Assembly (NCBI GenBank): GCA_016719755.1
Contig: JADJYM010000001.1
Span: 1 to 64,000 of the forward strand
Reading direction: 5' to 3'
DNA: 64,000 nt
Source of the DNA: Novosphingobium sp.
GTDB taxonomy: Bacteria > Pseudomonadota > Alphaproteobacteria > Sphingomonadales > Sphingomonadaceae
Shown here: positions 17,735-26,743 of the stretch, in pieces
How the letters are laid out: each line of letters opens with the position of its first letter
How positions within the stretch are numbered: the stretch's first letter is position 1
The notes under the pieces: model-generated
Seen by the model: the letters and a program-made list of their open reading frames with translations, nothing else
Told to the model about the DNA's origin: nothing
Database searches by the model: none
Made by a program: the position numbers and the translations under genes

Positions 17735-20188
17735 ATGACCGCTACGATCTCACGCAGCAGCGCCATTCTCGGCGCTGCGCGAACGCTTGCTGCCAAGCTC
17801 CTGCTCGCCATTCCCATCGATCGAGCGGCTCTCACGGAGGCCATGACCGAGAGCTCGGGCGGCAACGATGCTGCGGGAGCCTGGACCCAGCGCGAGAGTT
17901 TCGAGGCGCTTGAGGTGGCGCTGGCCATGGCAATTCCGGAACTGGTCGGCCGAATGGACGCCGGTGCTGCCATCGGCACGCTCGAGGCGCTTGCTCGGGA
18001 ATTACCGACCCACACGGTGCGCAGCGAAGACCAGATCGCTTTCCAGCAGTTTTCTACCCCGCCGGCGCTGGCGTGCCTTGCCGTCCATCTCGCGCGCCTC
18101 GGGTCCGAAGATATCTTCCTCGAACCGAGCGCCGGCACCGGGATCATCGCTGCGCTGGCAAGAGGCGCGGTGAAGCAGTTCCTTCTCAACGAACTCGAAC
18201 CTACCCGCGCTGAGCTGCTCGAAGGCCTATTTCCGGGCTCTTCAGTCTATCGCCACGACGGCGCCAAGATTGCCGCGCTGCTCGCCGGGACCGCTCGGCC
18301 GAGCGTGATCGTGATGAACCCTCCGTTCTCGGTGTCGCAGTCGCGCGGCGAAGATCAGAACACAGCGGCACGGCACCTGCGCGCAGCACTCGACCATCTG
18401 TTGCCCGGCGGACGGGTGGTGGCGATCATGCCGGACTGGTTTGCTGAATCCGCACGAGGTGGCGAAGTCTATCGCCGTACTCTGGAAGGCGCACGGGTCG
18501 TCATGTCGCTGCGGCTCGACAAGGGCGGCTACGCCAAGCACGGCACCGGCATTGCGGTGCGGTTGCTGGTAATCGACAAGGTTCCGGGCGAGACCTCGGT
18601 TTCGACGATCAATCGAGCGTCCGTAAGCGAGCTGTTCGCGGCGCTAGGACCTATTCCTCCACGCGCTGCGCTGCGCGTGGCCAGTCCGGCTGCCGTGGTT
18701 CGGCCCAAACTCAGCTTGTTCCGATCGGTGAAAAGCGGCCCGGCGCGTCCGGTGATCGTGCGGGCACCGCAGACCAACGAGGTCAGGCCTGTCGCCTACC
18801 AAGTGCTCGAGGAGGCCGCGGCAATGGGCGAACAACGCGGGGTCTATGCCGACTATCGCCCCTCGCGCGTCGTCATCCCCGAAGCAGGTGAGCATCCGTC
18901 CCATCTGGTCGAATCCGCCGCCATGGCGTCAATCGCCGCGCCCAAGCCCGGCTACATTCCGTGCCTGCCCGAGCGGACGGTGACCGCGCGGTTGCTCTCG
19001 GCGGCCCAGCTCGAGACCGTGATCTACGCGGGCGAAGCCTGGAGCCGCGATCTCCACGGCCGCTTCAGCCAAACTGCTGGCGAGGTGGCGCTCAAGGAAG
19101 ACCCCGAGGGTCAGCTCTACCGCACCGGCTTCTTCCTAGGCGACGGGACCGGAGCGGGGAAGGGGAGGCAGGCGGCGGCCTGCATTCTCGACCAATGGCT
19201 GAAGGGCAATCGTCGGCACATCTGGATCTCGAAGAACGCACCGTTGCTCGAGGATGCGCAGCGCGACTGGACCGCGATCGGCGGGCTGCCATCGGACATC
19301 ATTGATCTCGCGCGCTGGAAGATCGGCGAGGAAATCACCGCGCCCGAAGGCATCCTGTTCGTCCCCTATGGAACCCTGCGCTCTGCCCGGGTCGAGGATA
19401 CCCGGCTCGACCAGATTGTGCGCTGGGCCAGTCCCGCATTCGAAGGCGTGATCGTGTTCGACGAAGCCCATGAAATGGGCGGTGTCGCTGGCGGGGAGGG
19501 GGCTCTCGGTCAGAAACAGGGTTCGCTCCAGGGGATCGCTGGAGTGCTGCTGCAGAACACCCTGCCGCGCGCCCGCGTGCTTTACGCCTCGGCCACCGGT
19601 GCTTCGGACGTCAACAACCTCGCCTATGCGGTGCGGCTTGGCCTGTGGGGACCGGGCACGGCCTTTGCGAACCGCGAGCAGTTCATCTCCGAAATCCGCG
19701 ACGGCGGCATTGCGGCGATGGAACTGGTGGCGCGCGACCTCAAGGCGTCGGGGCTCTATCTCGCCCGCGCGCTCAGCTTCGCCGGGATCGAGTACGACAT
19801 CCTGCGCCACGACCTCAGCATCGACCAGATCGCGATCTACGACACCTATTGCGAGGCCTGGACGATCATCCACCAGAACCTTGAAGCCGCGCTTGAACTG
19901 ACGGGCGTGGTCGACGGCCTCGAGAACCGCACGCTCAACAGCGGCGCCAAGGCGGCGGCGCGCAGTCGGTTCGAAGGCACCAAGCAGCGCTTCTTCGCGC
20001 AGGTGCTGCTCTCACTGAAGCTGCCTTCGATCTTCCCGGCGATCGACGAACACCTCGCCCAGGACGAAAGCGTGGTGGTCCAACTGGTCAGCACGGCGGA
20101 ATCGATCCTCAATCGGCGGCTTAATGAGCTCGATCCCGAGGAGCGCGAGGCGCTGGAATTGGACCTGTCGCCCCGCGAGTACGTGTAA
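17735..20188 (+). CDS. Methyltransferase-helicase fusion, C-terminus cut by RIT element
   Basis: 817 readable residues of a very large plasmid protein. An N6-adenine-type methyltransferase domain comes first (SAM motif LEPSAGTGIIAA; catalytic MNPPF near residue 195). A superfamily-2 helicase/strawberry-notch-like ATPase follows (Walker A GDGTGAGKGRQ near 468; DEAH box VFDEAHEM near 575). I chose ATG 17735 for its ribosome site. The frame ends at LSPREYV, where the TAA belongs to the left terminal palindrome of the RIT element. Homologues that I recall continue for several hundred residues, so the second RecA-like lobe is missing. Helicase activity is therefore doubtful; methylation could remain. 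Confidence 0.8.
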   Translation: MTATISRSSAILGAARTLAAKLLLAIPIDRAALTEAMTESSGGNDAAGAWTQRESFEALEVALAMAIPELVGRMDAGAAIGTLEALARELPTHTVRSEDQIAFQQFSTPPALACLAVHLARLGSEDIFLEPSAGTGIIAALARGAVKQFLLNELEPTRAELLEGLFPGSSVYRHDGAKIAALLAGTARPSVIVMNPPFSVSQSRGEDQNTAARHLRAALDHLLPGGRVVAIMPDWFAESARGGEVYRRTLEGARVVMSLRLDKGGYAKHGTGIAVRLLVIDKVPGETSVSTINRASVSELFAALGPIPPRAALRVASPAAVVRPKLSLFRSVKSGPARPVIVRAPQTNEVRPVAYQVLEEAAAMGEQRGVYADYRPSRVVIPEAGEHPSHLVESAAMASIAAPKPGYIPCLPERTVTARLLSAAQLETVIYAGEAWSRDLHGRFSQTAGEVALKEDPEGQLYRTGFFLGDGTGAGKGRQAAACILDQWLKGNRRHIWISKNAPLLEDAQRDWTAIGGLPSDIIDLARWKIGEEITAPEGILFVPYGTLRSARVEDTRLDQIVRWASPAFEGVIVFDEAHEMGGVAGGEGALGQKQGSLQGIAGVLLQNTLPRARVLYASATGASDVNNLAYAVRLGLWGPGTAFANREQFISEIRDGGIAAMELVARDLKASGLYLARALSFAGIEYDILRHDLSIDQIAIYDTYCEAWTIIHQNLEAALELTGVVDGLENRTLNSGAKAAARSRFEGTKQRFFAQVLLSLKLPSIFPAIDEHLAQDESVVVQLVSTAESILNRRLNELDPEEREALELDLSPREYV

Positions 20189-20294
20189 TGTTGAGCTCAA
20201 CATTAGACATATTCTTTGCAGTCGCAGTTTATGTCGAGCGTGGCGGCGGTAGGCGCAGGTTTCCTTCGGTTTTCCATGATTTCACTCCAGATAA
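20186..20294 (+). repeat. RIT left terminal inverted repeat
   Basis: 109 bp starting with the 20-bp palindrome that carries a central GAGCTC. After about ten divergent bases (ACATAT here, ATGGCT in the other copy), the rest pairs almost perfectly with 23822-23930, including TCTTTGCAGTCGCAGTTTAT and TTCCTTCGGTTTTCCATGAT. Its first three bases supply the stop codon of the upstream helicase. Confidence 0.9.
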
Positions 20295-20333
20295 CTACGG
20301 TTCCGTCGACCTCAGCAAGTCGAAGGAGCCAAC

Positions 20334-21881
20334 ATGCGAACACGATCATCACTGCCGTTGCGGACTGCCCCGCTCCGGGTCGAAGATTCGCCCAGTCACG
20401 GCGCTCTTCTCGCCGCATTTCTCTCCTCTCTGTCCCTCGACGAGAAGTCAGGCTGTGCGGTTCTGTATGGCGCGGCGGTCCGCCATTTCCTGCATTGGCT
20501 GGAACGGCATAGGACCGCGATCCGCACGATTGACGATCAGGCTGTCCGGCGGTTCGAGAAGCATCGGTGCCGGTGCCACCGGTATTCGGCGCAGCAAGCG
20601 CACTACAAGGCTGACCAAGCAGCAAGGGTCAGGCGCTTCGTCCGGTTCCTCGAAGATCAAGGCTACGTCGAAGTCGACGACGGGATCGACGATCTGCCAC
20701 GGCACCTCGCCGACTATTCCGATGCGATCGGCCGCCTGCAACTCGCCGAGGGACCCGCGCAGGCCTATCGGTCCGAGGCCGAGCATTTCATGGCCTGGCT
20801 TCGCATTACGCGACGCCAATGGATCGATATCGACGACACGATCATCGACCAGTACGCTGCGCATGATTGCCGATGCCCGGTATGGCGCAAGCGCGGCAAG
20901 CTGGTCGCCACGGGCACGAAGCGGCGGCGGCGATGCGCACGGCACTTCGTCGAGTTCCTGCGAGGCCGCGATGTCATCCCATCGGTTGAACCGGTGGCTG
21001 ACGATGACCCGCACATGTCGGCTTACCTCACGTGGCTCAAGCAACATCGCGGCGCCACCGATGAGACGATCCGGCGCTACCGGACCGATATCAGACGGCT
21101 CATGCCGATGCTGGGCGAGCCTTCGCAATGGGATGCCGCCGGACTCAGGAGCGCATTTCAACGACGAAGCAAGGAGACGCCGGGCTCGGCATCGCTGCTC
21201 GTCACGATAATGAGGAGCTACATCCGGTTTCTGGTCGTGCGTGGCGAGTGCCGGCCTGCATTGTTGCATGCAGTTCCATCAGTGCAGCGCTACCGCCTTT
21301 CGACGCTGCCCCGCCACGTCGACCCGGCAACGATCGAGAGGATCATTGCGGCCTGCCCGACAGATCGTCCGGTAGAAGTCCGGGACAAGGCCATCATTCT
21401 CCTGCTCGCCAGGCTCGGCCTGAGGGCTGCCGATGTTCAGGACATGCGTCTCGACGACATCGACTGGCGGTCCGGCCACCTGACGGTCAAGGGCAAGACG
21501 CGTCGACCGGACCGTCTGCCATTGCCGCAGGATGTCGGCGACGCGATCTTGGCATATCTTGCGGCAGCCCGCCCGGAGGCCGCCGAAGAGCATCTGTTCC
21601 TGCGTGCACAAGCACCGTTTCGGCCATTCCGCTCGTCCGCCGAGATCGCGGGCATCGTCGCTCGAACGCGCGACCGCGGTGGGATCGAAGGGGTGCCGAC
21701 CGGGTCGCACATATTCCGGCATTCGCTTGCCACCAACCTGCTGCGCGCGGGCGCAGGCCTGGAGTCCGTTGGGACCATCCTGCGTCACAGCTCGCCTGAG
21801 ACCACTGCCATCTACGCCAAGGTCGATCTGCCGATGCTCATGAAGATCGCGCAGCCATGGCCGGGAGAACCGTCATGCTGA
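20334..21881 (+). CDS. ritA: RIT tyrosine recombinase A
   Basis: 515-aa recombinase, the longest of the trio. The N-terminal half has two SAM-like/core-binding segments. The catalytic domain is near residues 330-510 and contains Arg in ARLGLRAADVQDM, the Lys strand TVKGKTRRPD, the box SHIFRHSLATNLLRAG and the Tyr-bearing ETTAIYAKVD. Cys-rich patches (HRCRCHRY and HDCRCPVW) are unusual for integrases and may bind metal. The stop overlaps the next start (ATGCTGA), so translation is coupled. Confidence 0.85.
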   Translation: MRTRSSLPLRTAPLRVEDSPSHGALLAAFLSSLSLDEKSGCAVLYGAAVRHFLHWLERHRTAIRTIDDQAVRRFEKHRCRCHRYSAQQAHYKADQAARVRRFVRFLEDQGYVEVDDGIDDLPRHLADYSDAIGRLQLAEGPAQAYRSEAEHFMAWLRITRRQWIDIDDTIIDQYAAHDCRCPVWRKRGKLVATGTKRRRRCARHFVEFLRGRDVIPSVEPVADDDPHMSAYLTWLKQHRGATDETIRRYRTDIRRLMPMLGEPSQWDAAGLRSAFQRRSKETPGSASLLVTIMRSYIRFLVVRGECRPALLHAVPSVQRYRLSTLPRHVDPATIERIIAACPTDRPVEVRDKAIILLLARLGLRAADVQDMRLDDIDWRSGHLTVKGKTRRPDRLPLPQDVGDAILAYLAAARPEAAEEHLFLRAQAPFRPFRSSAEIAGIVARTRDRGGIEGVPTGSHIFRHSLATNLLRAGAGLESVGTILRHSSPETTAIYAKVDLPMLMKIAQPWPGEPSC

Positions 21882-22789
21882 ACATGCACATTTCCAGATA
21901 CGTCTCGCTCCATCGCAGCTTGGGACGGAAGTTCTCCGAACAGGAACGCTTGCTGCGCCAATACGCCGATTTCGCCGGCCGCGCCGGTGACCGGCACACC
22001 CAAGTGCAGCGCATTTACGACTGGTGCCACACGGCAAGCTCGCAGAACGTGGCCCGCCATAGGTTCGACGCCGTACGTAACTTCAGCCTTTTCGCTCATG
22101 CTGAGGATCCAGCTCACGAGGTTCCGCCTGCGGGCGTCTTCGGTCGGGGCAAGCGGCCACGCCCGACCCCGACCATCATCGAACCGGAACAGGTCCGGGC
22201 GATCATGACCGCGGTATTGGACGTTGCGCCCCAAGGCACGATCAGCCCGTACACGTATCATTATCTGTTCGGCCTGCTGGCGGCGACAGGTCTCCGGATT
22301 TCCGAGGCCCTCGCTCTTCAATGCAACGATCTGGTCGAGGATGGCCTGATCGTCCGCAACGGCAAGTTCGGCAAGCAGCGGCTGATTGCCCTGCAGCCAT
22401 CGACCCGTCAGGCGCTCGAAGCATATCTCGCCACCCGGGCAAGGCTTGGCGCCACGGGCAATGACCTGTTCGTGACCATTCGGGGGAGAGCACCACACAA
22501 GGTGCGCGCCCACGTGGTGTTCGTCAGGCTGGCCCGGCAGCTCGGATACCGCGGACCGACCGGAACGGCCGGGATGCGGTTACACGACCTGCGGCACACT
22601 TTCGCCGTGCGTTCCCTTGAGTCCTGTCCGCGCGACAGGGAAGCCATCGCACACCACATGGCCGGACTCAGCGTATATCTGGGGCATGCGTCGGTCGCCA
22701 ACACCTATTGGTATCTCGAGGCCACTCCGGTGCTGCTGCGCGATATCGCTGCCGCCAGCGAGCAACTTTACCGGGGAGAAGCGGCATGA
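21875..22789 (+). CDS. ritB: RIT tyrosine recombinase B
   Basis: 304-aa tyrosine recombinase with catalytic elements ATGLRISEALAL, GKFGKQRLIAL, LHDLRHTFAVRSL, a C-terminal LGHASVANTYWYLE. I chose ATG 21875 over 21857 because GGGAGAA sits six bases upstream and it overlaps the ritA stop in the usual ATGCTGA manner. The C-terminal Tyr, two residues after the Trp in NTYWYLE, follows the XerC/D pattern. The three Rit proteins are believed to act together, which would explain the strict operon. Confidence 0.85.
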   Translation: MLNMHISRYVSLHRSLGRKFSEQERLLRQYADFAGRAGDRHTQVQRIYDWCHTASSQNVARHRFDAVRNFSLFAHAEDPAHEVPPAGVFGRGKRPRPTPTIIEPEQVRAIMTAVLDVAPQGTISPYTYHYLFGLLAATGLRISEALALQCNDLVEDGLIVRNGKFGKQRLIALQPSTRQALEAYLATRARLGATGNDLFVTIRGRAPHKVRAHVVFVRLARQLGYRGPTGTAGMRLHDLRHTFAVRSLESCPRDREAIAHHMAGLSVYLGHASVANTYWYLEATPVLLRDIAAASEQLYRGEAA

Positions 22790-23790
22790 CGGCACTCGCT
22801 CCGCATCTCTCGATCTACCTGCGTGAACATCTGCCGCGCGAACGTGCTGTCAGTCCGCACACGGTGAAGACCTATGCCAATTGCTTCGTCCTCCTGGTCC
22901 AGTTCGCTGCCGATCGGCTGAAGCGTCGGCCGACCGATCTCGAGATCGAGGATCTCGGCACCGACATGATCATGGCCTTCCTTGACCATGTCGAGAACGG
23001 TCGCGGCAGCTGTGTTCGGACCCGCAATGGCAGGCTCGCCGCGATCCGGTCCTTCTTCCGCTACATCGAGTATCGTATTCCGGCCTGCCTAGATCAGGCC
23101 CTTCGCGTCAGATCGATCCCTACCAAGAAGACCGACAAGGCGCTGATCGACTACCTCGACCGGGCAGAGATCAAGGCTTTGCTCGACGCCCCGGATCCCC
23201 GGACACGCCTTGGCACCCGCGATCGCGCAATGCTGCATCTGGCCTATGCTGGCGGGCTGAGGGTGTCGGAACTCGTAACGCTACAACTGCGCGATTTCCC
23301 GGATCGCTCGCTTTCGACCGTGCACATCTTGGGCAAGGGTCGGCGTGAACGGGTCCTCCCGCTCTGGAAGGAGACCCAGTTCGCATTGCGCGCGTGGCTT
23401 GCGATCCGCCCCGAAGCCGAGGTCGCCGAGATATTCCTCAATGCCAACGGGCAGCCGATGACACGCGACGGGTTTGCGTTCCGTTTGGCCGAGCACGTCA
23501 AGACCGCGGCAACGAAGCAGCCGTCGATCCTTGGAAAGCGCGTGACACCGCACGTGCTGCGCCATTCCTGCGCAATGCACACGCTCGCGGCGACAGGGGA
23601 CATTCGCAAAGTCGCATTGTGGCTCGGCCATGCCAGCATCCAGAGCACCGAGACCTATTTGCGCGCCGATCCCGAGGAGAAGCTGCAGATTCTCGCGGCG
23701 CACGGCGCTCCTGCCATCAAGCCCGGGCGCTTCAAGCCGCCATCCGATGCCCTGATCACGATGCTCACCGACGTTCGAAGGCGGGCCTAG
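22786..23790 (+). CDS. ritC: RIT tyrosine recombinase C
   Basis: 334-aa XerD-like recombinase. The N-terminal core-binding domain (RAVSPHTVKTYANCFVLLVQ) is followed by the catalytic domain with YAGGLRVSELV, HILGKGRRERVLPL, TPHVLRHSCAMHTL, WLGHASIQSTETYL. ATG 22786 is chosen because it overlaps the ritB TGA (ATGA) and has GGGGAGAA upstream; a frame-extending start at 22708 would overlap ritB by 82 bp. About 30 bp separate its stop from the right inverted repeat. Confidence 0.85.
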   Translation: MTALAPHLSIYLREHLPRERAVSPHTVKTYANCFVLLVQFAADRLKRRPTDLEIEDLGTDMIMAFLDHVENGRGSCVRTRNGRLAAIRSFFRYIEYRIPACLDQALRVRSIPTKKTDKALIDYLDRAEIKALLDAPDPRTRLGTRDRAMLHLAYAGGLRVSELVTLQLRDFPDRSLSTVHILGKGRRERVLPLWKETQFALRAWLAIRPEAEVAEIFLNANGQPMTRDGFAFRLAEHVKTAATKQPSILGKRVTPHVLRHSCAMHTLAATGDIRKVALWLGHASIQSTETYLRADPEEKLQILAAHGAPAIKPGRFKPPSDALITMLTDVRRRA

Positions 23791-23821
23791 CCCGTCTCCG
23801 GACAACCCCCTGGCACTCATA

Positions 23822-23930
23822 TTATCTGGAGTGAAATCATGGAAAACCGAAGGAAACCTGCGCCTCCCGCTGCCACGCTCGACATAAACTGCGACTGCAA
23901 AGAAGCCATCTAATGTTGAGCTCAACATTA
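23822..23930 (-). repeat. RIT right terminal inverted repeat
   Basis: The reverse-complement partner of 20186-20294. It begins on the minus strand with the same 20-bp palindrome (23911-23930) and supplies the TAA stop of the minus-strand helicase at 23928-23930. A few substitutions separate it from the left copy (for example AGCGGGAGG against GGCGGTAGG). Confidence 0.9.
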
Positions 23931-26480
23931 GATCGCTTCACGCGGCGTTATGTCCACCTGAACGTCGTTCCATTCACCCGGATCGATGTCCGCCAAGCGG
24001 CGCGACAGTAGCGCTTCCCCGGTCGAAACGACCTGCACCACGGCGGCATGGCCATCGGCAAGTCCTTGGTCGATCGCGGCAATCAGCGTCGGCGTCTTCA
24101 TCGCGGTGATCAGATGATTGAAGAAGCGCTGCTTGGCAGACTCAAATGCAGACCGAGCCGCCGACTTGGCTTGACGGTTGAGGGTGTCCTCGCTGCTGGT
24201 GACATTCGCGGCCTCGAGCGCAGCGTCGAGGTTGTTGTGTATGACCTGAAAGGCCCCGGCATAGGCATCGTAGATGCGGATCTGATCGGGTGTCAGCTGA
24301 TGTTCGACCAGCTCATATTCAACGCCTTCGTAGGAGAGCGAACGGGCGGCATAGAGGCCGAGAGCCTTGAGGTCGCGAGCCAGCACCTCCATCGCCGCGA
24401 CGCCGCCCGCTTCGATGGCCGCGACGAAATCGGTGCGCTTGTCGAACGGGAAGTCCGTGCCGCCCCACAGCCCGAGCCGCTGGGCATAGGCAAGGTTCTC
24501 GACCGTGGTTGCGCCGGTTGCAGAGACATAGACGATCCGGCCATTGGGCAGTGCATGCTGCAGGCGCAGTCCGGCACGTCCCTGCTGCGAGGGAGCCGAA
24601 TCGCCCCGATCGGATTTGCCGCCACCGGCATTCTGCATCGCATGGCTTTCGTCGAAGACAATGACCCCGTCGAAGTCGGTTCCCAGCCAATCGACGATCT
24701 GTTGGACCCGCGAAACCCTATTCTCGCGGGCGTCGGAGCGTAGCGTGGCATAGGTTGTAAAAAGGATGCCCTGCTCGAGCCGGATGGGCGTTCCCTGGCG
24801 GAAGCGGGCGAGCGGCGTGACGAGCAAGGGTTCCTGCCCCAAGGCCTTCCAGTCGCGCTGGGCGTCTTCGAGCAGCTTGTCGGACTTCGAAATCCAGACC
24901 GCCCGCCTGCGGCCCTTGAGCCAGTTGTCGAGCAATATGCCTGCAACCTGGCGACCCTTGCCCGCGCCGGTGCCGTCGCCGAGGAACCAGCCTTTGCGAA
25001 ACCGGACGGCAGTCTCGCACTCATCGGGCGCGGCTTCGACCTTGTCCCAGGTCGCATCGACTGACCAGTTGCCAGGGAGATGGTCGGCATGGGCTTCGCC
25101 AGCATAGATGACCGATTCCAGTTGGGCATCGGACAACAGTCCCTGTTCGACCACATCGTTGGGCAGATGCGGGCGGTAGCGCGGCTTGGGCGGTGCGACC
25201 GACGACATCGCCGCCGATTGTACCAAGCGGGTGGGATGCGGCTGGGCACCGGGGATGCGGATCGATTGGAGCGTATAGGGCTCATAGAGCGTGTCAGAGA
25301 GTTTGCCGTCGCTGGGCGACTGCCAGTCAATCAACTCATATTCCAGTGGAATGCCTGATGGCTCATGCGAAGGAGCAGCAACCAGTCGCGGCTTCGAAGC
25401 TGCCGTTCTGATGGCATTTGGAATGCGCGGGGTGCTCATCGTCTGGATCGCCGACACCGCCATGGGCTGACGCGGCGGGAGGCTGCCCATCAGCCAGTGC
25501 AGCAAGGTCACAAGATCAGGGGCCAGCCCAAACGATGCCGAAAACTGCGCTGGATCGTCCGCAGGCACCTTGTCGATCACCATCAACCTGGTTTCGACCG
25601 AAGTGCCGTGCGGTGCGAACACGTTGCCAGAGATCGTCGCGGTGAAAACTACGCGGGCCTTATCCTGTAACCGGACGAAGCCGTCTCGCCATGTCTTGTG
25701 GTCGGGCGCGCAACTGGCACCGGTAATCGCGACGAGCCGACCGCCCTCCGCAAGCCGCGCCACTGCCGATGTCAGATGCCGAAAGGCTGCATCGGCCACT
25801 CGGGTCTCGACATGGAGCGCAGTCGAAAATGGCGGGTTCATCACGATGCAACTCGGCACCAGACCTGCGTCGAGCCGGTCATGGATCTGCGCGCCATCGT
25901 GAATCGACACAGGCTGGCCATCGAACATCTTGCCGAGCAATGCCGCGCGCACGTCGGCGACTTCGTTCAATGCGATCCTGCATCCGGCGAGGTCAGCGTG
26001 GATCGCCAACAATCCGGTGCCCGCCGAGGGCTCAAGCACCAGCTCGCCGGGGGTGAAGCCTGCCGCGAACCCGGCAATCCATGCCAGCCCCAGCGGCGTC
26101 GAAAATTGCTGAAAGCTGAGCATTTCTTCGCTGCGACGGGTCTGGGTCGGTGCGAGCCGGGCAATGCGCTCAACGAGCTTCAGCCGTTCGAACGGGTCGG
26201 TGGTCTTGGCATGAATGGCCGGACCATAGCGGCGCATGAACAGTAGCTGGGCAACCTCGACCGCTTCGTAGGCGGTCTTCCAATCCCAGACGCCGCTCGC
26301 ATCGCTTGCGCCAAAGGCGGATTGCATTGCGGTACGAAGGGCGGGCGCGTCGATCCGGCGACCAGTGGCAAAGTGGCCGAGAATGTCATGGGCTGCGGCA
26401 ATGATTGATGCAGCGGCTTGCTCTGGGCAAGCGGAGGGAAGCGGGCGCACGGATGCACCCGCCAAAGGCGAGTTGGTCAT
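23928..26480 (-). CDS. Second methyltransferase-helicase fusion, C-terminus cut by RIT element
   Basis: 850 readable residues, paralogous along its whole length to the plus-strand protein at 17735-20188. Shared features are SAM motif LEPSAGTGLLA, MNPPF near residue 213, Walker A GDGTGAGKGRQ near 500, DESH box VFDESHAM near 606, and the C-terminal RRLADIDPGE segment. The two are clearly diverged, so this is not a recent duplication. It ends at ITPREAI, the equivalent position to SPREYV in the partner, exactly where the RIT palindrome begins. The 3' remainder is absent. ATG 26480 has AAAGGAAC upstream. It is the last gene of a minus-strand series starting at 30713. Confidence 0.8.
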   Translation of the reverse strand: MTNSPLAGASVRPLPSACPEQAAASIIAAAHDILGHFATGRRIDAPALRTAMQSAFGASDASGVWDWKTAYEAVEVAQLLFMRRYGPAIHAKTTDPFERLKLVERIARLAPTQTRRSEEMLSFQQFSTPLGLAWIAGFAAGFTPGELVLEPSAGTGLLAIHADLAGCRIALNEVADVRAALLGKMFDGQPVSIHDGAQIHDRLDAGLVPSCIVMNPPFSTALHVETRVADAAFRHLTSAVARLAEGGRLVAITGASCAPDHKTWRDGFVRLQDKARVVFTATISGNVFAPHGTSVETRLMVIDKVPADDPAQFSASFGLAPDLVTLLHWLMGSLPPRQPMAVSAIQTMSTPRIPNAIRTAASKPRLVAAPSHEPSGIPLEYELIDWQSPSDGKLSDTLYEPYTLQSIRIPGAQPHPTRLVQSAAMSSVAPPKPRYRPHLPNDVVEQGLLSDAQLESVIYAGEAHADHLPGNWSVDATWDKVEAAPDECETAVRFRKGWFLGDGTGAGKGRQVAGILLDNWLKGRRRAVWISKSDKLLEDAQRDWKALGQEPLLVTPLARFRQGTPIRLEQGILFTTYATLRSDARENRVSRVQQIVDWLGTDFDGVIVFDESHAMQNAGGGKSDRGDSAPSQQGRAGLRLQHALPNGRIVYVSATGATTVENLAYAQRLGLWGGTDFPFDKRTDFVAAIEAGGVAAMEVLARDLKALGLYAARSLSYEGVEYELVEHQLTPDQIRIYDAYAGAFQVIHNNLDAALEAANVTSSEDTLNRQAKSAARSAFESAKQRFFNHLITAMKTPTLIAAIDQGLADGHAAVVQVVSTGEALLSRRLADIDPGEWNDVQVDITPREAI

Positions 26481-26527
26481 GGGATTGTTCCTTTGAATTG
26501 GAGAGATTGAGTGGTCCGGCCCTGCGC

Positions 26528-26743
26528 TCAGGCGGGCGGAATGTAGGCTTCGTAGGGATTGCCGGGGGCGAGATGGCCAAATGGCGTCATCACATAGTCG
26601 CCGTCATCACGACAGACCGCGCACAGAACGTAGCGGGTTTCTCCGCTGGCGACCTCGGTACATTCCATCAGCGCGAGATCGCCAGCTTTGGCCGCCTTCA
26701 TCAGCGTTTCGAAGTTGGCGCGGGCATAGTCAGGGATTGCCAT
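26528..26743 (-). CDS. Small plasmid protein (DUF6117-like)
   Basis: 71-aa protein beginning MAIPDYARANFETL and ending in PFGHLAPGNPYEAYIPP, with two cysteines in YVLCAVCRDDG. I recall it as a small conserved protein accompanying ParB/DUF932/helicase gene sets on sphingomonad plasmids (DUF6117 family; assignment from memory). The start at 26743 overlaps the 3' end of the preceding gene by 14 bp. Confidence 0.65.
   Translation of the reverse strand: MAIPDYARANFETLMKAAKAGDLALMECTEVASGETRYVLCAVCRDDGDYVMTPFGHLAPGNPYEAYIPPA

Larger units (their letters stand above)
20186..23930. mobile_element. RIT element (recombinase in trio)
   Basis: A 3.7-kb element made of three overlapping tyrosine-recombinase genes on one strand, flanked by long inverted repeats (20186-20294 and 23822-23930). 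Both ends begin with the same 20-bp perfect palindrome TAATGTTGAGCTCAACATTA. This is the published RIT organisation. The element separates two convergent, truncated methyltransferase-helicase genes, each ending at its terminal palindrome. No direct target duplication is evident: the flanks are CGAGTACGTG and, reading the other gene, GTGAAGCGATC. Confidence 0.88.

Noticed and set aside
20188..21210. Long alternative-frame open frames over the RIT recombinases
   Set aside because: High-GC shadow frames of ritA-C without ribosome sites or motifs.
17735..26480. Two-helicase/methyltransferase anti-phage system (DISARM- or BREX-like)
   Set aside because: Both proteins are paralogues of a common plasmid helicase-methylase and both are truncated by the RIT element; no phospholipase-D, PglZ or BrxC-type partner is present.
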